From Peptoniphilaceae bacterium (GTDB taxonomy: Bacteria; Bacillota; Clostridia; Tissierellales; Peptoniphilaceae): a stretch of 47,243 nt of DNA. A model generated the notes under the pieces. That model saw only the letters and a program-made list of their open reading frames with translations. It made no database searches and was not told the origin of the DNA. The stretch is from positions 1 to 47,243 of the forward strand of contig JAQYEZ010000045.1 of the NCBI GenBank assembly GCA_028723425.1, in the 5' to 3' direction. Position numbers and translations under genes: made by a program. Within the stretch, counting starts at the first letter, position 1. The number at the start of each line of letters is the position of its first letter. Below, in pieces: positions 18,189 to 25,930 of the stretch.

Positions 18189-18206
18189 AGCCCCAATTAA
18201 GGGGCT
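18189..18206 (-). terminator. Hairpin between binding-protein gene and GH38 gene (partial terminator)
   Basis: AGCCCC (18189-18194) and GGGGCT (18201-18206) form a 6-bp GC-rich stem with a 6-nt loop. On the minus strand TATTTTAACATTTT follows. Placed after the binding-protein gene and before the glycosidases of the same operon, it is probably a partial terminator or mRNA stabiliser that keeps binding protein in excess. Confidence 0.65.
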
Positions 18207-18213
18207 ATATATT

Positions 18214-19725
18214 TTACTTATTCCATTGATCTATTTGTTTTTGCGTCTCTTTTATTACCTTTTCTATTCCTGCATCATCAAGTCTCTTTAGGAATTCTTT
18301 ATAATAATCATCATCAAAAGCCCCTGTTTGGATATTTTTCTTGTATTCAGAATAAATTTGCTCAATATTGATTATTTCAGAATCTATATCTTTTCTATCA
18401 AGGGTAAAGCCTAGGAGTGGTGATGGTTTTAATTTTTGTTTGTAATCTTCTATAGCCTTATCATATTCAGCATCCCCTTTAGCTATTTGATCTTTCAATG
18501 GTGTTTGTGTATAAGCTGATATAAAAGTGAATGCTGGAACATCGTAGTTCATATATTTATCTGTTCTAGAAACTTTTCCATTTTCTATGTTATAGTGTTC
18601 ACCTTCAATACCATAGCAAAGAATATTTTGAAGTTCTTTACTTGAGAACATCTTATCTATGAAATCTAAAGCTTCTTTTTGATTTTCTGTTTGTGAATTA
18701 ATACAAACAAGTTTTCCTTGAACCTTATCATTAGAAATTAGGACATTTTCGCCAATTGGATAACTTACAACATCTGTACCAAAGCTACCCTTCCAAATTC
18801 CATTTGAACCAGGATCTCCTTCTGCCTTGGTTACTAGCCATGAATCTCCAGCATATTTTTGACCTGCTTCTGCTTGGGGAGCATCAGGAGTAATATAGCC
18901 TTTATCCATGTAATCTTTCATTACATCTACTTCTTCTCTATATTCAGGATCTGCGAATTGATTTTCAACTGTTAGTTTGCCATCTTTTTCTACAACAGAA
19001 ATACCACTTACAACTACATTTTGTGGTACAGGAGTAGTTACTATACCCCAGTCATTGGCAACTGCTAGTGGATATTCTACACTTGCTTCTTTTTCCTTAA
19101 CTTCTTTTAAATATGGTTCTAAGTCTTTAAGTGATTTTACCTTATCATAAGGTATTTTATACTTATCTACATATTGTTTGTTCCATACAAAATAATCACC
19201 AGCCACTACATTTTCAGCTGCTCCTGGAACACCATATAATTTTCCGTCAATAGAGGCACCTTTTATAACATCATCTGTTAATTGCTTTGTAATATTAGGC
19301 TTATCTTTAATTAAGTCTGTTATGTCTAGGAAAGCCCCTTTTTCTGCCATTGTTGCATAAGGTCCTGCCCATGAAGCTGAAAATGCTAAATCCCAGTCTT
19401 CTCCTGTATTGGAAGCTAACTGAATTTTTTGCTCATAATCACCCCAATCCCAGAATATTAGTTCCATATGGTAACCAGCTTTTTGGCTATCAAGATACTC
19501 GTTAATTTTTTCATTAACTTTTGCTAAATCCTTTGGTGGTGTACCTATATCGACATATTTTAATACCTTCATAGAATCTTTGTCGGTACTTTTTTGAACT
19601 GTTTCTGTACTTGTATCTGTACTTGTACTTTCACTTGCCTTGTCATTGTTATTGTTGCAAGATGCAAGAGTTAAAGAAAGTGCGCATCCAGCTGCAAGAA
19701 TTGAAAATTTTTTAATTATATTCAT
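18214..19725 (-). CDS. Sugar ABC transporter substrate-binding lipoprotein (NgtS/LplA-like)
   Basis: 503 residues. A lipoprotein signal peptide ends in LASC, with Cys23 as the lipidated residue; a Ser/Thr/Asp-rich linker follows, then a large periplasmic-binding fold of the family-1 solute-binding type. The length and association with two LplB/YtcP-type permeases match oligosaccharide binders such as pneumococcal NgtS, which takes N-glycan fragments. It should capture mannose-rich oligosaccharides at the cell surface; that specificity is inferred from the GH38 and GH125 genes in the same operon. Confidence 0.9.
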   Translation of the reverse strand: MNIIKKFSILAAGCALSLTLASCNNNNDKASESTSTDTSTETVQKSTDKDSMKVLKYVDIGTPPKDLAKVNEKINEYLDSQKAGYHMELIFWDWGDYEQKIQLASNTGEDWDLAFSASWAGPYATMAEKGAFLDITDLIKDKPNITKQLTDDVIKGASIDGKLYGVPGAAENVVAGDYFVWNKQYVDKYKIPYDKVKSLKDLEPYLKEVKEKEASVEYPLAVANDWGIVTTPVPQNVVVSGISVVEKDGKLTVENQFADPEYREEVDVMKDYMDKGYITPDAPQAEAGQKYAGDSWLVTKAEGDPGSNGIWKGSFGTDVVSYPIGENVLISNDKVQGKLVCINSQTENQKEALDFIDKMFSSKELQNILCYGIEGEHYNIENGKVSRTDKYMNYDVPAFTFISAYTQTPLKDQIAKGDAEYDKAIEDYKQKLKPSPLLGFTLDRKDIDSEIINIEQIYSEYKKNIQTGAFDDDYYKEFLKRLDDAGIEKVIKETQKQIDQWNK

Positions 19726-19737
19726 AAAATCTCCTCA

Positions 19738-20649
19738 TTATTCTTTGACTGCTCCTAAAGTCAATCCTTGTATAAAGTATCTTTGGAAAAAAGGGTAAGC
19801 CATAGCTATAGGTGCTGTTGTCAATACGACTATTGCCATTCTCAAAGTTTCTTTTGGTAAAGTTTGAAAGGCAACATTAGATATAGCACCTATATCACCT
19901 GCCCTTGTTGATAAGAAGGTAGTTGAGTTTTGTATTCTTATCAATAAATATTGAATAGGCATTTTACTATCACTAGTTATGTATAACATTGCATTTTGCC
20001 AGTCATTCCAAAAAGTAATAGTTAAAAATAAACCTATGGTTGCAAGTCCAGGAAGCGAAATTGGTAGAACAACTTTAAAGAATATTTGAAATTCATTGGC
20101 TCCATCAATCTTTGCCGCCTCTATTAAGGCATCTGGTATAGTTGTCATAAAGAATGTTCTCATTACTATAATGTTAAAAGTATTAAGAAGTAGCGGAACT
20201 ATAAGAGCCCAGATTGAATCCTTTAAATTTAAAAATGAAGTTATAACCAAGTAAGTACTTACTAGTCCTCCTGAGAATAGCATTGGAATTACAGCTACTT
20301 TTGTAAAAAAATTCCTAAATTCAAAGTCTTTTCTAGCTAAAGCATAGGCATAAGTTGATGTTAAGAATAAACCAAGCACAACTCCTATAACAGTTATTAT
20401 TATAGAATTTTTATAAGAAATTAGTATTTGTCCTGCCCCAGTAAAAATATACCTATAAGCATCTAAACTCAATTTTTCCGGTATAAGTTGGTAACCATTT
20501 TCAATCAAACTTCTCTCATCTGTAAAAGATATTATTACAACAAAGATAAAGGGAATTAATGATGAAATGGCTATTAAAGCTAATATTATATTAAATATAA
20601 CATTTGATTTTTTACTTATGGCAAGTGGGTCATATTTATTTTTCTTCAT
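19738..20649 (-). CDS. Sugar ABC transporter permease (second subunit, YtcP/LplC-like)
   Basis: 303 residues with six membrane helices and the ATPase-coupling motif EAAKIDGANEFQIFFKVVLP. The start is set at 20649 (MKKNKYDPLAISKK), because AGAGGT lies 7 nt upstream; an in-frame ATG at 20685 lies inside the previous gene without a ribosome site. The ribosome site overlaps the stop of the first permease (20660), implying coupling. Forms the membrane channel with 20660-21616. Confidence 0.9.
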   Translation of the reverse strand: MKKNKYDPLAISKKSNVIFNIILALIAISSLIPFIFVVIISFTDERSLIENGYQLIPEKLSLDAYRYIFTGAGQILISYKNSIIITVIGVVLGLFLTSTYAYALARKDFEFRNFFTKVAVIPMLFSGGLVSTYLVITSFLNLKDSIWALIVPLLLNTFNIIVMRTFFMTTIPDALIEAAKIDGANEFQIFFKVVLPISLPGLATIGLFLTITFWNDWQNAMLYITSDSKMPIQYLLIRIQNSTTFLSTRAGDIGAISNVAFQTLPKETLRMAIVVLTTAPIAMAYPFFQRYFIQGLTLGAVKE

Positions 20650-20659
20650 AAGACTACCT

Positions 20660-21616
20660 CTAAAATAAAGCTCTTTCGCTATCATATATTCTTACTAATT
20701 TATTAGCAAGAATTATTAAAATAGCCCCCACAACAGATTGTAATAAACTTACAGCAGATGAAAGACCTATATCTCCCGTTTTAGTCAAAGCTCTAAATAC
20801 ATAAGTATCCATAACATCAGTAACATTATATAGAGGTCCTGAGTTTCTAGGTACTTGATAGAACAAACCAAAGTCTGCTCTGAAAATATTAGCCAAGGCC
20901 ATGATAAATACGACAGTAATAACTGGTTTTAACATAGGTATGGTAATATTTTTTATCTGTTGCCACTTTGTAGCTCCATCCATACTTGCTGCCTCATAAT
21001 AGGTTCTATCTATACCAGATAAGGCGGATAAGTAAATAACAGTATTATAACCTAAGCCCTTCCAAGTATTGGTCAATATTAAAAATATAGGCCAAAACTT
21101 TGAATCCATATACCAATTCCTCTTATCAAGATTTAAAGCCACCAATATCTTGTTTAAAACACCTTTATCAGGTGACAAAAATGCATAAACAGCATAAGAA
21201 ATAACTACCCATGATAAAAAGTATGGTAAAAACATGGAGGTTTGGTAAAACTTTGCAGATTTTCTATTTAAAAGCTCAAATAGGGCTATGGCTACAAACA
21301 TTCCTACAACTATATTTAAAATAATAAATATAGTATTGTAGACTAAGGTATTTCTAATTATTCTAAAAGCATCATTTGATTTGAAGAAAAATTCAAAATT
21401 CTTAAAACCTACCCATTGACTTTTATATAGATTTACAAAAAAGTTTTTTGAATATACCCTGTAGTCCTTAAAGGCTATTAGAGCACCAAACATTGGCAAG
21501 TAGCACAGGCAAATAAACCATATAAAACCTGGTATACAAAATAAAAGCAATTGCCAGTTATTTTTTAGTTTTTTCTTAAACGGTTTCTTTCTGATTTTTT
21601 TCTTATTCTTTTCCAA
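20660..21616 (-). CDS. Sugar ABC transporter permease (first subunit, LplB-like)
   Basis: 318 residues, a basic N-terminus, six membrane helices and the coupling motif YYEAASMDGATKWQQIKNITIP. It is the first gene of the oligosaccharide import and mannosidase operon. The start codon is TTG at 21616: AGGGAGG lies 7 nt upstream and no other start exists before the first helix. No ATPase is encoded in the operon; the MsmK-type gene at 22501-23589 is the likely energiser. Confidence 0.9.
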   Translation of the reverse strand: MEKNKKKIRKKPFKKKLKNNWQLLLFCIPGFIWFICLCYLPMFGALIAFKDYRVYSKNFFVNLYKSQWVGFKNFEFFFKSNDAFRIIRNTLVYNTIFIILNIVVGMFVAIALFELLNRKSAKFYQTSMFLPYFLSWVVISYAVYAFLSPDKGVLNKILVALNLDKRNWYMDSKFWPIFLILTNTWKGLGYNTVIYLSALSGIDRTYYEAASMDGATKWQQIKNITIPMLKPVITVVFIMALANIFRADFGLFYQVPRNSGPLYNVTDVMDTYVFRALTKTGDIGLSSAVSLLQSVVGAILIILANKLVRIYDSERALF

Positions 21617-21640
21617 CTTCCAGCCTCCCTTCTCAATAAA

Positions 21641-21669
21641 ATAATAGATATTTATTATTTTTTTGTCAA
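21641..21669 (-). promoter_or_regulatory. Promoter of the oligosaccharide import/mannosidase operon
   Basis: Minus strand TTGACA (21664-21669), 17-bp spacer, TATTAT (21641-21646). The predicted transcription start is near 21634, with AGGGAGG and the TTG start following. The -35 box lies inside a cre site. Confidence 0.75.
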
Positions 21670-21678
21670 CGTTTTCAT
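21663..21678 (-). promoter_or_regulatory. cre site (CcpA-type catabolite control) over the -35 box
   Basis: Minus strand ATGAAAACGTTGACAA matches every fixed base of the cre consensus WTGNAANCGNWNNCAW, and TGAAAACGTTGACA fits TGWAANCGNTNWCA. The -35 hexamer TTGACA is part of it, so binding should block RNA polymerase. No lacI-type local regulator gene is in the window, which favours CcpA. Confidence 0.75.
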
Positions 21679-21736
21679 TACTTTAGATTTTTAATGCACC
21701 ATATTTCAATTTATAAGCTATTTTATGCAACTAGTT

Positions 21737-22366
21737 TCATATAATCTTATTTATAAATACCATTGCTAAGGCAAATAGATTTATCAAAAAAAATAAGCTA
21801 ATAATATTAAAGCCTATAAAATTGATATAAATAAATATAATTACAAAGTTTATTAATGACATATAAAAATACTTAATGCTTAAAATTAAAGAATTAAGTA
21901 ATACTTGTTTTATGCCTATATCCTCTCTTAAGCTAATTTGCAAAATAGTAAAAAAAATTACATTTGTCCAAATGAAAATAAGCAAATAAAATAAAAAGCC
22001 TAGAAAATGACTTATATTTCTTATTTTATAAAGGGAATATGGCCCATAGAAAGCCACAAAAAAGACAACTAGGTAAAACAAGTATTTTTTTCCTAGATTT
22101 CTTTTAAGTTCTTTATAGAAGTGATTTTTGAAATATTTTTTATCTTTTACAAATATTTCATGGTAGGAAAAACTTAAACCTTCTACTCCTAGGCCTAAGA
22201 ATGGCATTAGCAATGAAAAAATCAAAAAATAGTTAATAATTTGGTTATTAAGTAAAATAGAAATCAAAAATATAGGTAAAATTAAGAAACTAGCGAATAT
22301 GTTATTTATAAAAATGCTTAATAAGAATATGCCGATTTTATTAATTAATTTAGCAATTTTCTCCAT
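21737..22366 (-). CDS. Small integral membrane protein, possibly YesL/DUF624-like
   Basis: 209 residues with five to six hydrophobic helices and no recognised catalytic motif. The plan (helix pair, short basic loop, more helices) and position between an MsmK-type ATPase and LplB-type permeases recall YesL/DUF624 proteins, often found with such transporters; this is a weak match. The start is set at 22366, because GGAGGAAG lies 10 nt upstream. A longer reading frame from 22405 would translate that ribosome site and is rejected. Confidence 0.55.
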   Translation of the reverse strand: MEKIAKLINKIGIFLLSIFINNIFASFLILPIFLISILLNNQIINYFLIFSLLMPFLGLGVEGLSFSYHEIFVKDKKYFKNHFYKELKRNLGKKYLFYLVVFFVAFYGPYSLYKIRNISHFLGFLFYLLIFIWTNVIFFTILQISLREDIGIKQVLLNSLILSIKYFYMSLINFVIIFIYINFIGFNIISLFFLINLFALAMVFINKII

Positions 22367-22407
22367 TATTAATCTTCCTCCATAATATAATATCCCTAAT
22401 ATCAAGA

Positions 22408-22463
22408 GCCTATAGGTAGTTTTACTACAAGCATATATAGTAGTATTAGCTAGTCCTATAGGC
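22408..22463. repeat. Nested inverted repeats between the MsmK-type gene and the small membrane protein gene
   Basis: Outer arms GCCTATAGG (22408-22416) and CCTATAGGC (22455-22463) enclose an inner hairpin TACTAC/GTAGTA (22423-22428, 22440-22445). The outer arms each contain the self-complementary octamer CCTATAGG. T-runs are short on both strands (CTTTT on plus), so it is a mediocre terminator; it could attenuate read-through from the ATPase gene. Confidence 0.5.
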
Positions 22464-22500
22464 CTTTTATAAAAAGATTAATATTATTCTACTTTATCTA

Positions 22501-23589
22501 TTAAAATAATCTATTTCCTGTCTTAGCTTCAAAGATATGAATAAAATAAGGATTTATATAAAGCTTCTTTACTTCTCCGATATCAATATCTCTTTCCTTA
22601 CCACTTGTTTTAATTTGTAGATTTTTATTACCAGAAAATTCCAAGTGGATAATAGTTTCATCACCCAATTTTTCAATATTTATAATTTTTCCTTCAATTT
22701 CAAAATCATAGCCTTGGCCAGGATATAACTTTATATCTTCTGGTCTAATTCCTAAAACAATTTTCTTTGTTCCTTCTTGCAATTTAATTTTTTCAGGAAA
22801 ATGTGATATATCCATCTTATACTTATTAAAACTTATATAGCCATCCTCTAAATCTCCATCTATAAAGTTCATGGCCGGTGTACCAATGAAACTTGCCACA
22901 AAGATATTGGTAGGAGAATAATAAATCTCATCAGGAGTTCCTACTTGTTGTATATATCCATCTTTCATTACAACTATCCTATCTGCCATAGACATAGCTT
23001 CAACCTGATCATGGGTAACATAGATGGTTGTAGTATGTAATTTCTCATGTAAAAGAGTAATTTCAGTTCTCATCTGAACTCTTAACTTGGCATCTAGGTT
23101 ACTTAATGGCTCATCCATCAAAAATATATCTGCTTGTCTTACTATAGCTCTTCCTAAAGCAACCCTTTGTCTTTGACCTCCCGATAAGGCTTTTGGTTTA
23201 CGATCAAGATAGTCAGTAAGTTGAAGCATTTCTGCTGCTTTTCTAACCCTAAGATCTATTTCATCTTTTTCTAATTTTCTTAATTTTAGTCCAAAAGCCA
23301 TATTTTCATAAACTGTCATATGTGGATACAAAGCATAGGATTGAAACACCATGGCTATATTTCTGTCTTTAGGACTAACCTCGTTCATCAATTTGTCATT
23401 TATAAATAAATTTCCAGATGATATTTCTTCAAGACCTGCAATCATTCTCAAAGTTGTTGATTTGCCACAACCTGATGGACCTACAAAAACTATAAACTCC
23501 TGATCTTCTATATCAAGATTAAAATCAAAAACAGCTTGAACGTTATTATCATATATTTTATTCATATTTTCTAACTTTATAGTAGTCAT
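22501..23589 (-). CDS. msmK: MsmK/UgpC-type sugar ABC transporter ATPase
   Basis: 362 residues. Walker A GPSGCGKSTT (~37), signature LSGGQRQRVALGRAIVR, Walker B IFLMDEPLSNLDA, and the His switch YVTHDQVEAM. The C-terminal ~125 residues form the OB-fold regulatory domain typical of sugar importers (IRPEDIKL). Such ATPases serve several sugar transporters; here it probably powers the orphan permease pair at 19738-21616. It has AGGAGG upstream of the ATG. Confidence 0.92.
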   Translation of the reverse strand: MTTIKLENMNKIYDNNVQAVFDFNLDIEDQEFIVFVGPSGCGKSTTLRMIAGLEEISSGNLFINDKLMNEVSPKDRNIAMVFQSYALYPHMTVYENMAFGLKLRKLEKDEIDLRVRKAAEMLQLTDYLDRKPKALSGGQRQRVALGRAIVRQADIFLMDEPLSNLDAKLRVQMRTEITLLHEKLHTTTIYVTHDQVEAMSMADRIVVMKDGYIQQVGTPDEIYYSPTNIFVASFIGTPAMNFIDGDLEDGYISFNKYKMDISHFPEKIKLQEGTKKIVLGIRPEDIKLYPGQGYDFEIEGKIINIEKLGDETIIHLEFSGNKNLQIKTSGKERDIDIGEVKKLYINPYFIHIFEAKTGNRLF

Positions 23590-23607
23590 TACTTCCTCCT
23601 AGCTAAC

Positions 23608-23637
23608 TTTGATAAAATCTAGTACAATCATATCAAA
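23608..23637. promoter_or_regulatory. Inverted repeat in front of the MsmK-type gene, possible operator
   Basis: TTTGATA (23608-23614) and TATCAAA (23631-23637) are perfect 7-bp arms about two helical turns apart, ending within the last codons of the PucR-like gene. On the minus strand TTGATA-16 bp-TATCAA would also sit where a -35/-10 pair is expected. Regulator unknown. Confidence 0.3.
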
Positions 23638-24169
23638 AGTCTTTTAGGATGTCTTGTTCACTTTGCACAATATAGTATAAATGAAAAAGCCCTAAAGAAA
23701 TTAGGTCAGAGAAATCATAACCTGTTAAATTATAGGCTTGCTTTAGCCTATAGTTCAATGTATTCCTGTGTAGGAAATTAACTTGTGAAGTCTTTAGCTT
23801 ATTTAAAGAATTATTATATAATTTATATAAGTCGTATTGTATATAATCAGGCAAAATAGAAAAATTATCAACCAATCTATTAATAAGCATTTTATCTTTT
23901 TTCATAAGCCTAAGAATTGCTAGATCATAAGAAGTGTAAATTAAATTTTTGTAATTATTAAGCTTTTCCAATAAATACTTCTCTAAATAAGTCATATTTG
24001 TCGCAATCAAAAGTTTAATATTTTCTTCATAGAAAAAATTAGCTAATATTTTTTCATCATCAATATCCCTCACTATAATGTAATTTTCATAGACTTGATC
24101 ATGGAAAAGAAGAGCAAGCTTTTCTTTTTGAAAATCAGTAAGTTTATTGGAGAAAAGATAATATCGCAT
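23633..24169 (-). CDS. Short PucR/CdaR-like regulator (C-terminal HTH)
   Basis: 178 residues. The last ~50 residues resemble the PucR C-terminal helix-turn-helix (VNFLHRNTLNYRLKQAYNLTGYDFSDLISLGLFHLY). The N-terminal ~120 residues are a poorly conserved alpha/beta domain; the usual sensory and GGDEF-like domains of PucR/CdaR are absent. The gene starts immediately after the stop of the aldo/keto reductase (no gap) and precedes the MsmK-type ATPase by 43 nt, so it may control sugar uptake. Assignment rests on the HTH alone. Confidence 0.6.
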   Translation of the reverse strand: MRYYLFSNKLTDFQKEKLALLFHDQVYENYIIVRDIDDEKILANFFYEENIKLLIATNMTYLEKYLLEKLNNYKNLIYTSYDLAILRLMKKDKMLINRLVDNFSILPDYIQYDLYKLYNNSLNKLKTSQVNFLHRNTLNYRLKQAYNLTGYDFSDLISLGLFHLYYIVQSEQDILKDF

Positions 24170-25006
24170 CTAGGATCTACCTATCTCTTTTAGCCAAGCT
24201 TCATCATCTGGCCTATGAGAATGGCTTAGATTTTTATCTAAAGACTTTATTTGTTCCATTTCTTCATTTGTGAGCGTAAAATCAAAGATAGATATATTTT
24301 CTTTTATCCTATTTTTGTGGAGAGATTTTGGTATAACCATAGTTTGTCTTTGGATATTCCATCTTAGGGCAAGCTGGGCTGGACTTTTATTATATTTCTT
24401 ACTTATTTTAACTAAGATTGGATCATTAAATATTCCATCCTTACCCCTAGCCAATGGTGACCAAGCTTGATGAATTATTTTATTATCATTTAAATAGGAA
24501 ACAAGATCATTGTTTTGCAAATACGGATTTGATTCTAATTGATCCATAACGGGCTTTTGTCCTATTTTACTTAATTCATTCAATTGTTCTTGATTAAAAT
24601 TGCAGACAGCTATTGATTTTACTATGCCTTGTCTTTTATAATCTTCAAAAACTTTCCAAGCCTGATCAAAGTATTTGCCATACCAATGAAGATGGATTAT
24701 ATCAATATAATCAGTTTGCAAGGCTTTTAAGGAATTATCTATAGATTTTTTAGTAAGGCTTTCTCCAAACATTGTTGGCCAAACCTTAGTAGCTATTTGA
24801 TAATCTTCTCTTTTTTTGGGTGAATTTTTCAAAGAAAGACCTAGTAAGTCTTCATTTTCGTAGAAAGCTGCTGTGTCAAAATAAGTATAGCCATTTTCAA
24901 AAGCAGCTTGTACTGCTTCTTCCATATCTTTTCTATCTGTTATTTTATAAGTTCCAAGTCCAAGAGCCGGAACTTTATTTCCATCATTTAATTTAAAATA
25001 AATCAT
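24170..25006 (-). CDS. Aldo/keto reductase
   Basis: 278 residues, a complete TIM-barrel NADPH oxidoreductase of the 2,5-diketo-gluconate-reductase-like group. The catalytic Asp and Tyr lie in FDTAAFYENED, Lys in IATKVWP and His in IHLHWYG; the cofactor-binding end (VIPKSLHKNRIKENISIFDF) is intact. Substrate unknown, likely a sugar aldehyde or small ketone. It has GAGGAGG before the ATG and is divergent from the SDR gene, 60 nt away. Confidence 0.9.
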   Translation of the reverse strand: MIYFKLNDGNKVPALGLGTYKITDRKDMEEAVQAAFENGYTYFDTAAFYENEDLLGLSLKNSPKKREDYQIATKVWPTMFGESLTKKSIDNSLKALQTDYIDIIHLHWYGKYFDQAWKVFEDYKRQGIVKSIAVCNFNQEQLNELSKIGQKPVMDQLESNPYLQNNDLVSYLNDNKIIHQAWSPLARGKDGIFNDPILVKISKKYNKSPAQLALRWNIQRQTMVIPKSLHKNRIKENISIFDFTLTNEEMEQIKSLDKNLSHSHRPDDEAWLKEIGRS

Positions 25007-25053
25007 TTGACCTCCTCATAAATCTATTTTTTATCTACCCTATTAAAGTGTGT

Positions 25054-25059
25054 TATAAT
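25054..25059 (+). promoter_or_regulatory. Extended -10 box directly in front of the SDR start codon
   Basis: TGT-TATAAT (extended -10; hexamer 25054-25059) ends only 7 nt before the ATG at 25067. Transcription should start at or next to the A of the ATG. No Shine-Dalgarno sequence is present. The -35 region (TTATCT, 25031-25036) is poor. Confidence 0.6.
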
Positions 25060-25066
25060 CAAACAT

Positions 25067-25795
25067 ATGAAGACTGTTTTAATAACTGGAGCATCAAGAG
25101 GCATTGGTGCTGCCATAGCAAAAAAATTAAATAGTAAATATAAGCTTGTGATTAATTACAACAAATCCAAAAAACAAGCCTTAGATCTTATGGAAGATTT
25201 AAGAAAAGTTAATCCTTATGTAATCGCTGTAGAAGCTGATGTATCCAAGGAAAAAGATGTAGAAAAACTCTTTAAGATAGCTGAAGATAATTTTGGCCAT
25301 GTCGATATACTCATCAATAATGCAGGGATATCTTATTTTGCTCTTGTCCAAGATATGGATTTTATGGAGCGGCTTAAGGTAATTAATACAAATCTAAATT
25401 CTGTTTTTCTAAATTCTAAGAGAGCCATTCCAAATATGGTTTCAAGAAAATATGGGGTTATCATAAATATGTCATCTATCCGGGGTGATTTTGGTGCTTC
25501 TATGGAAGCATGTTATTCTGCATCCAAGGGTGCCATAAATACCTTTACCAAGGCTTTGGCTAAAGAACTTGCTCCTTCAAAAATTAGAGTAAATGCCATA
25601 GCTCCAGGTATTGTAGAAACAGATATGATGAAAAATGATTTTTCAGAAGAAGAACTTGACCAATTAAAAGAAGAGGTTTTGACTGGTAGATTTGCACAAC
25701 CTGAAGAAATAGCAAGTCTTGTTGAATACTTGATTAGTGATGATGCAAGCTACATTACAGGAGATATTATCCATATCAATGGTGGATTTTTATAG
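25067..25795 (+). CDS. Short-chain dehydrogenase/reductase (FabG-like)
   Basis: 242 residues: the cofactor motif TGASRGIG at the very start, NNAG at ~88, the catalytic Ser in INMSSIRG and Tyr-Lys in CYSASKGA, and a C-terminus ending YITGDIIHINGGFL. Closest in form to FabG-type 3-oxoacyl-ACP reductases or sugar dehydrogenases; context (next to an aldo/keto reductase in a sugar region, no fab genes) does not decide. The N-terminal beta strand MKTVLITGA requires the start at 25067, although the transcript seems leaderless. Confidence 0.88.
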   Translation: MKTVLITGASRGIGAAIAKKLNSKYKLVINYNKSKKQALDLMEDLRKVNPYVIAVEADVSKEKDVEKLFKIAEDNFGHVDILINNAGISYFALVQDMDFMERLKVINTNLNSVFLNSKRAIPNMVSRKYGVIINMSSIRGDFGASMEACYSASKGAINTFTKALAKELAPSKIRVNAIAPGIVETDMMKNDFSEEELDQLKEEVLTGRFAQPEEIASLVEYLISDDASYITGDIIHINGGFL

Positions 25796-25816
25796 AATAA
25801 TTTTTACCATACAAAA

Positions 25817-25861
25817 AGATTTAACCGTAATTAGAAAATTTTCCTATCTCCGGTTAAATCT
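25817..25861. terminator. Bidirectional terminator between SDR and addA
   Basis: AGATTTAACCG (25817-25827) and CGGTTAAATCT (25851-25861) are perfect 11-bp arms. On the minus strand the stem is followed by TTTTTG; on the plus strand by TATCTTTATATTTTT. It serves both convergent units. Confidence 0.85.
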
Positions 25862-25930
25862 TATCTTTATATTTTTATCGATTTTATTAAATTTATGAAA
25901 GATACTTGCAAGTGAAATAACTTCACAGTC

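Noticed and set aside
20650-20685. Longer N-terminus for the second sugar permease
   Set aside because: No ribosome site at 20685 and it overlaps the previous permease; AGAGGT is correctly spaced for 20649.
22367-22405. Longer N-terminus for the small membrane protein
   Set aside because: Would translate the GGAGG ribosome site itself; the start at 22366 has correct spacing.
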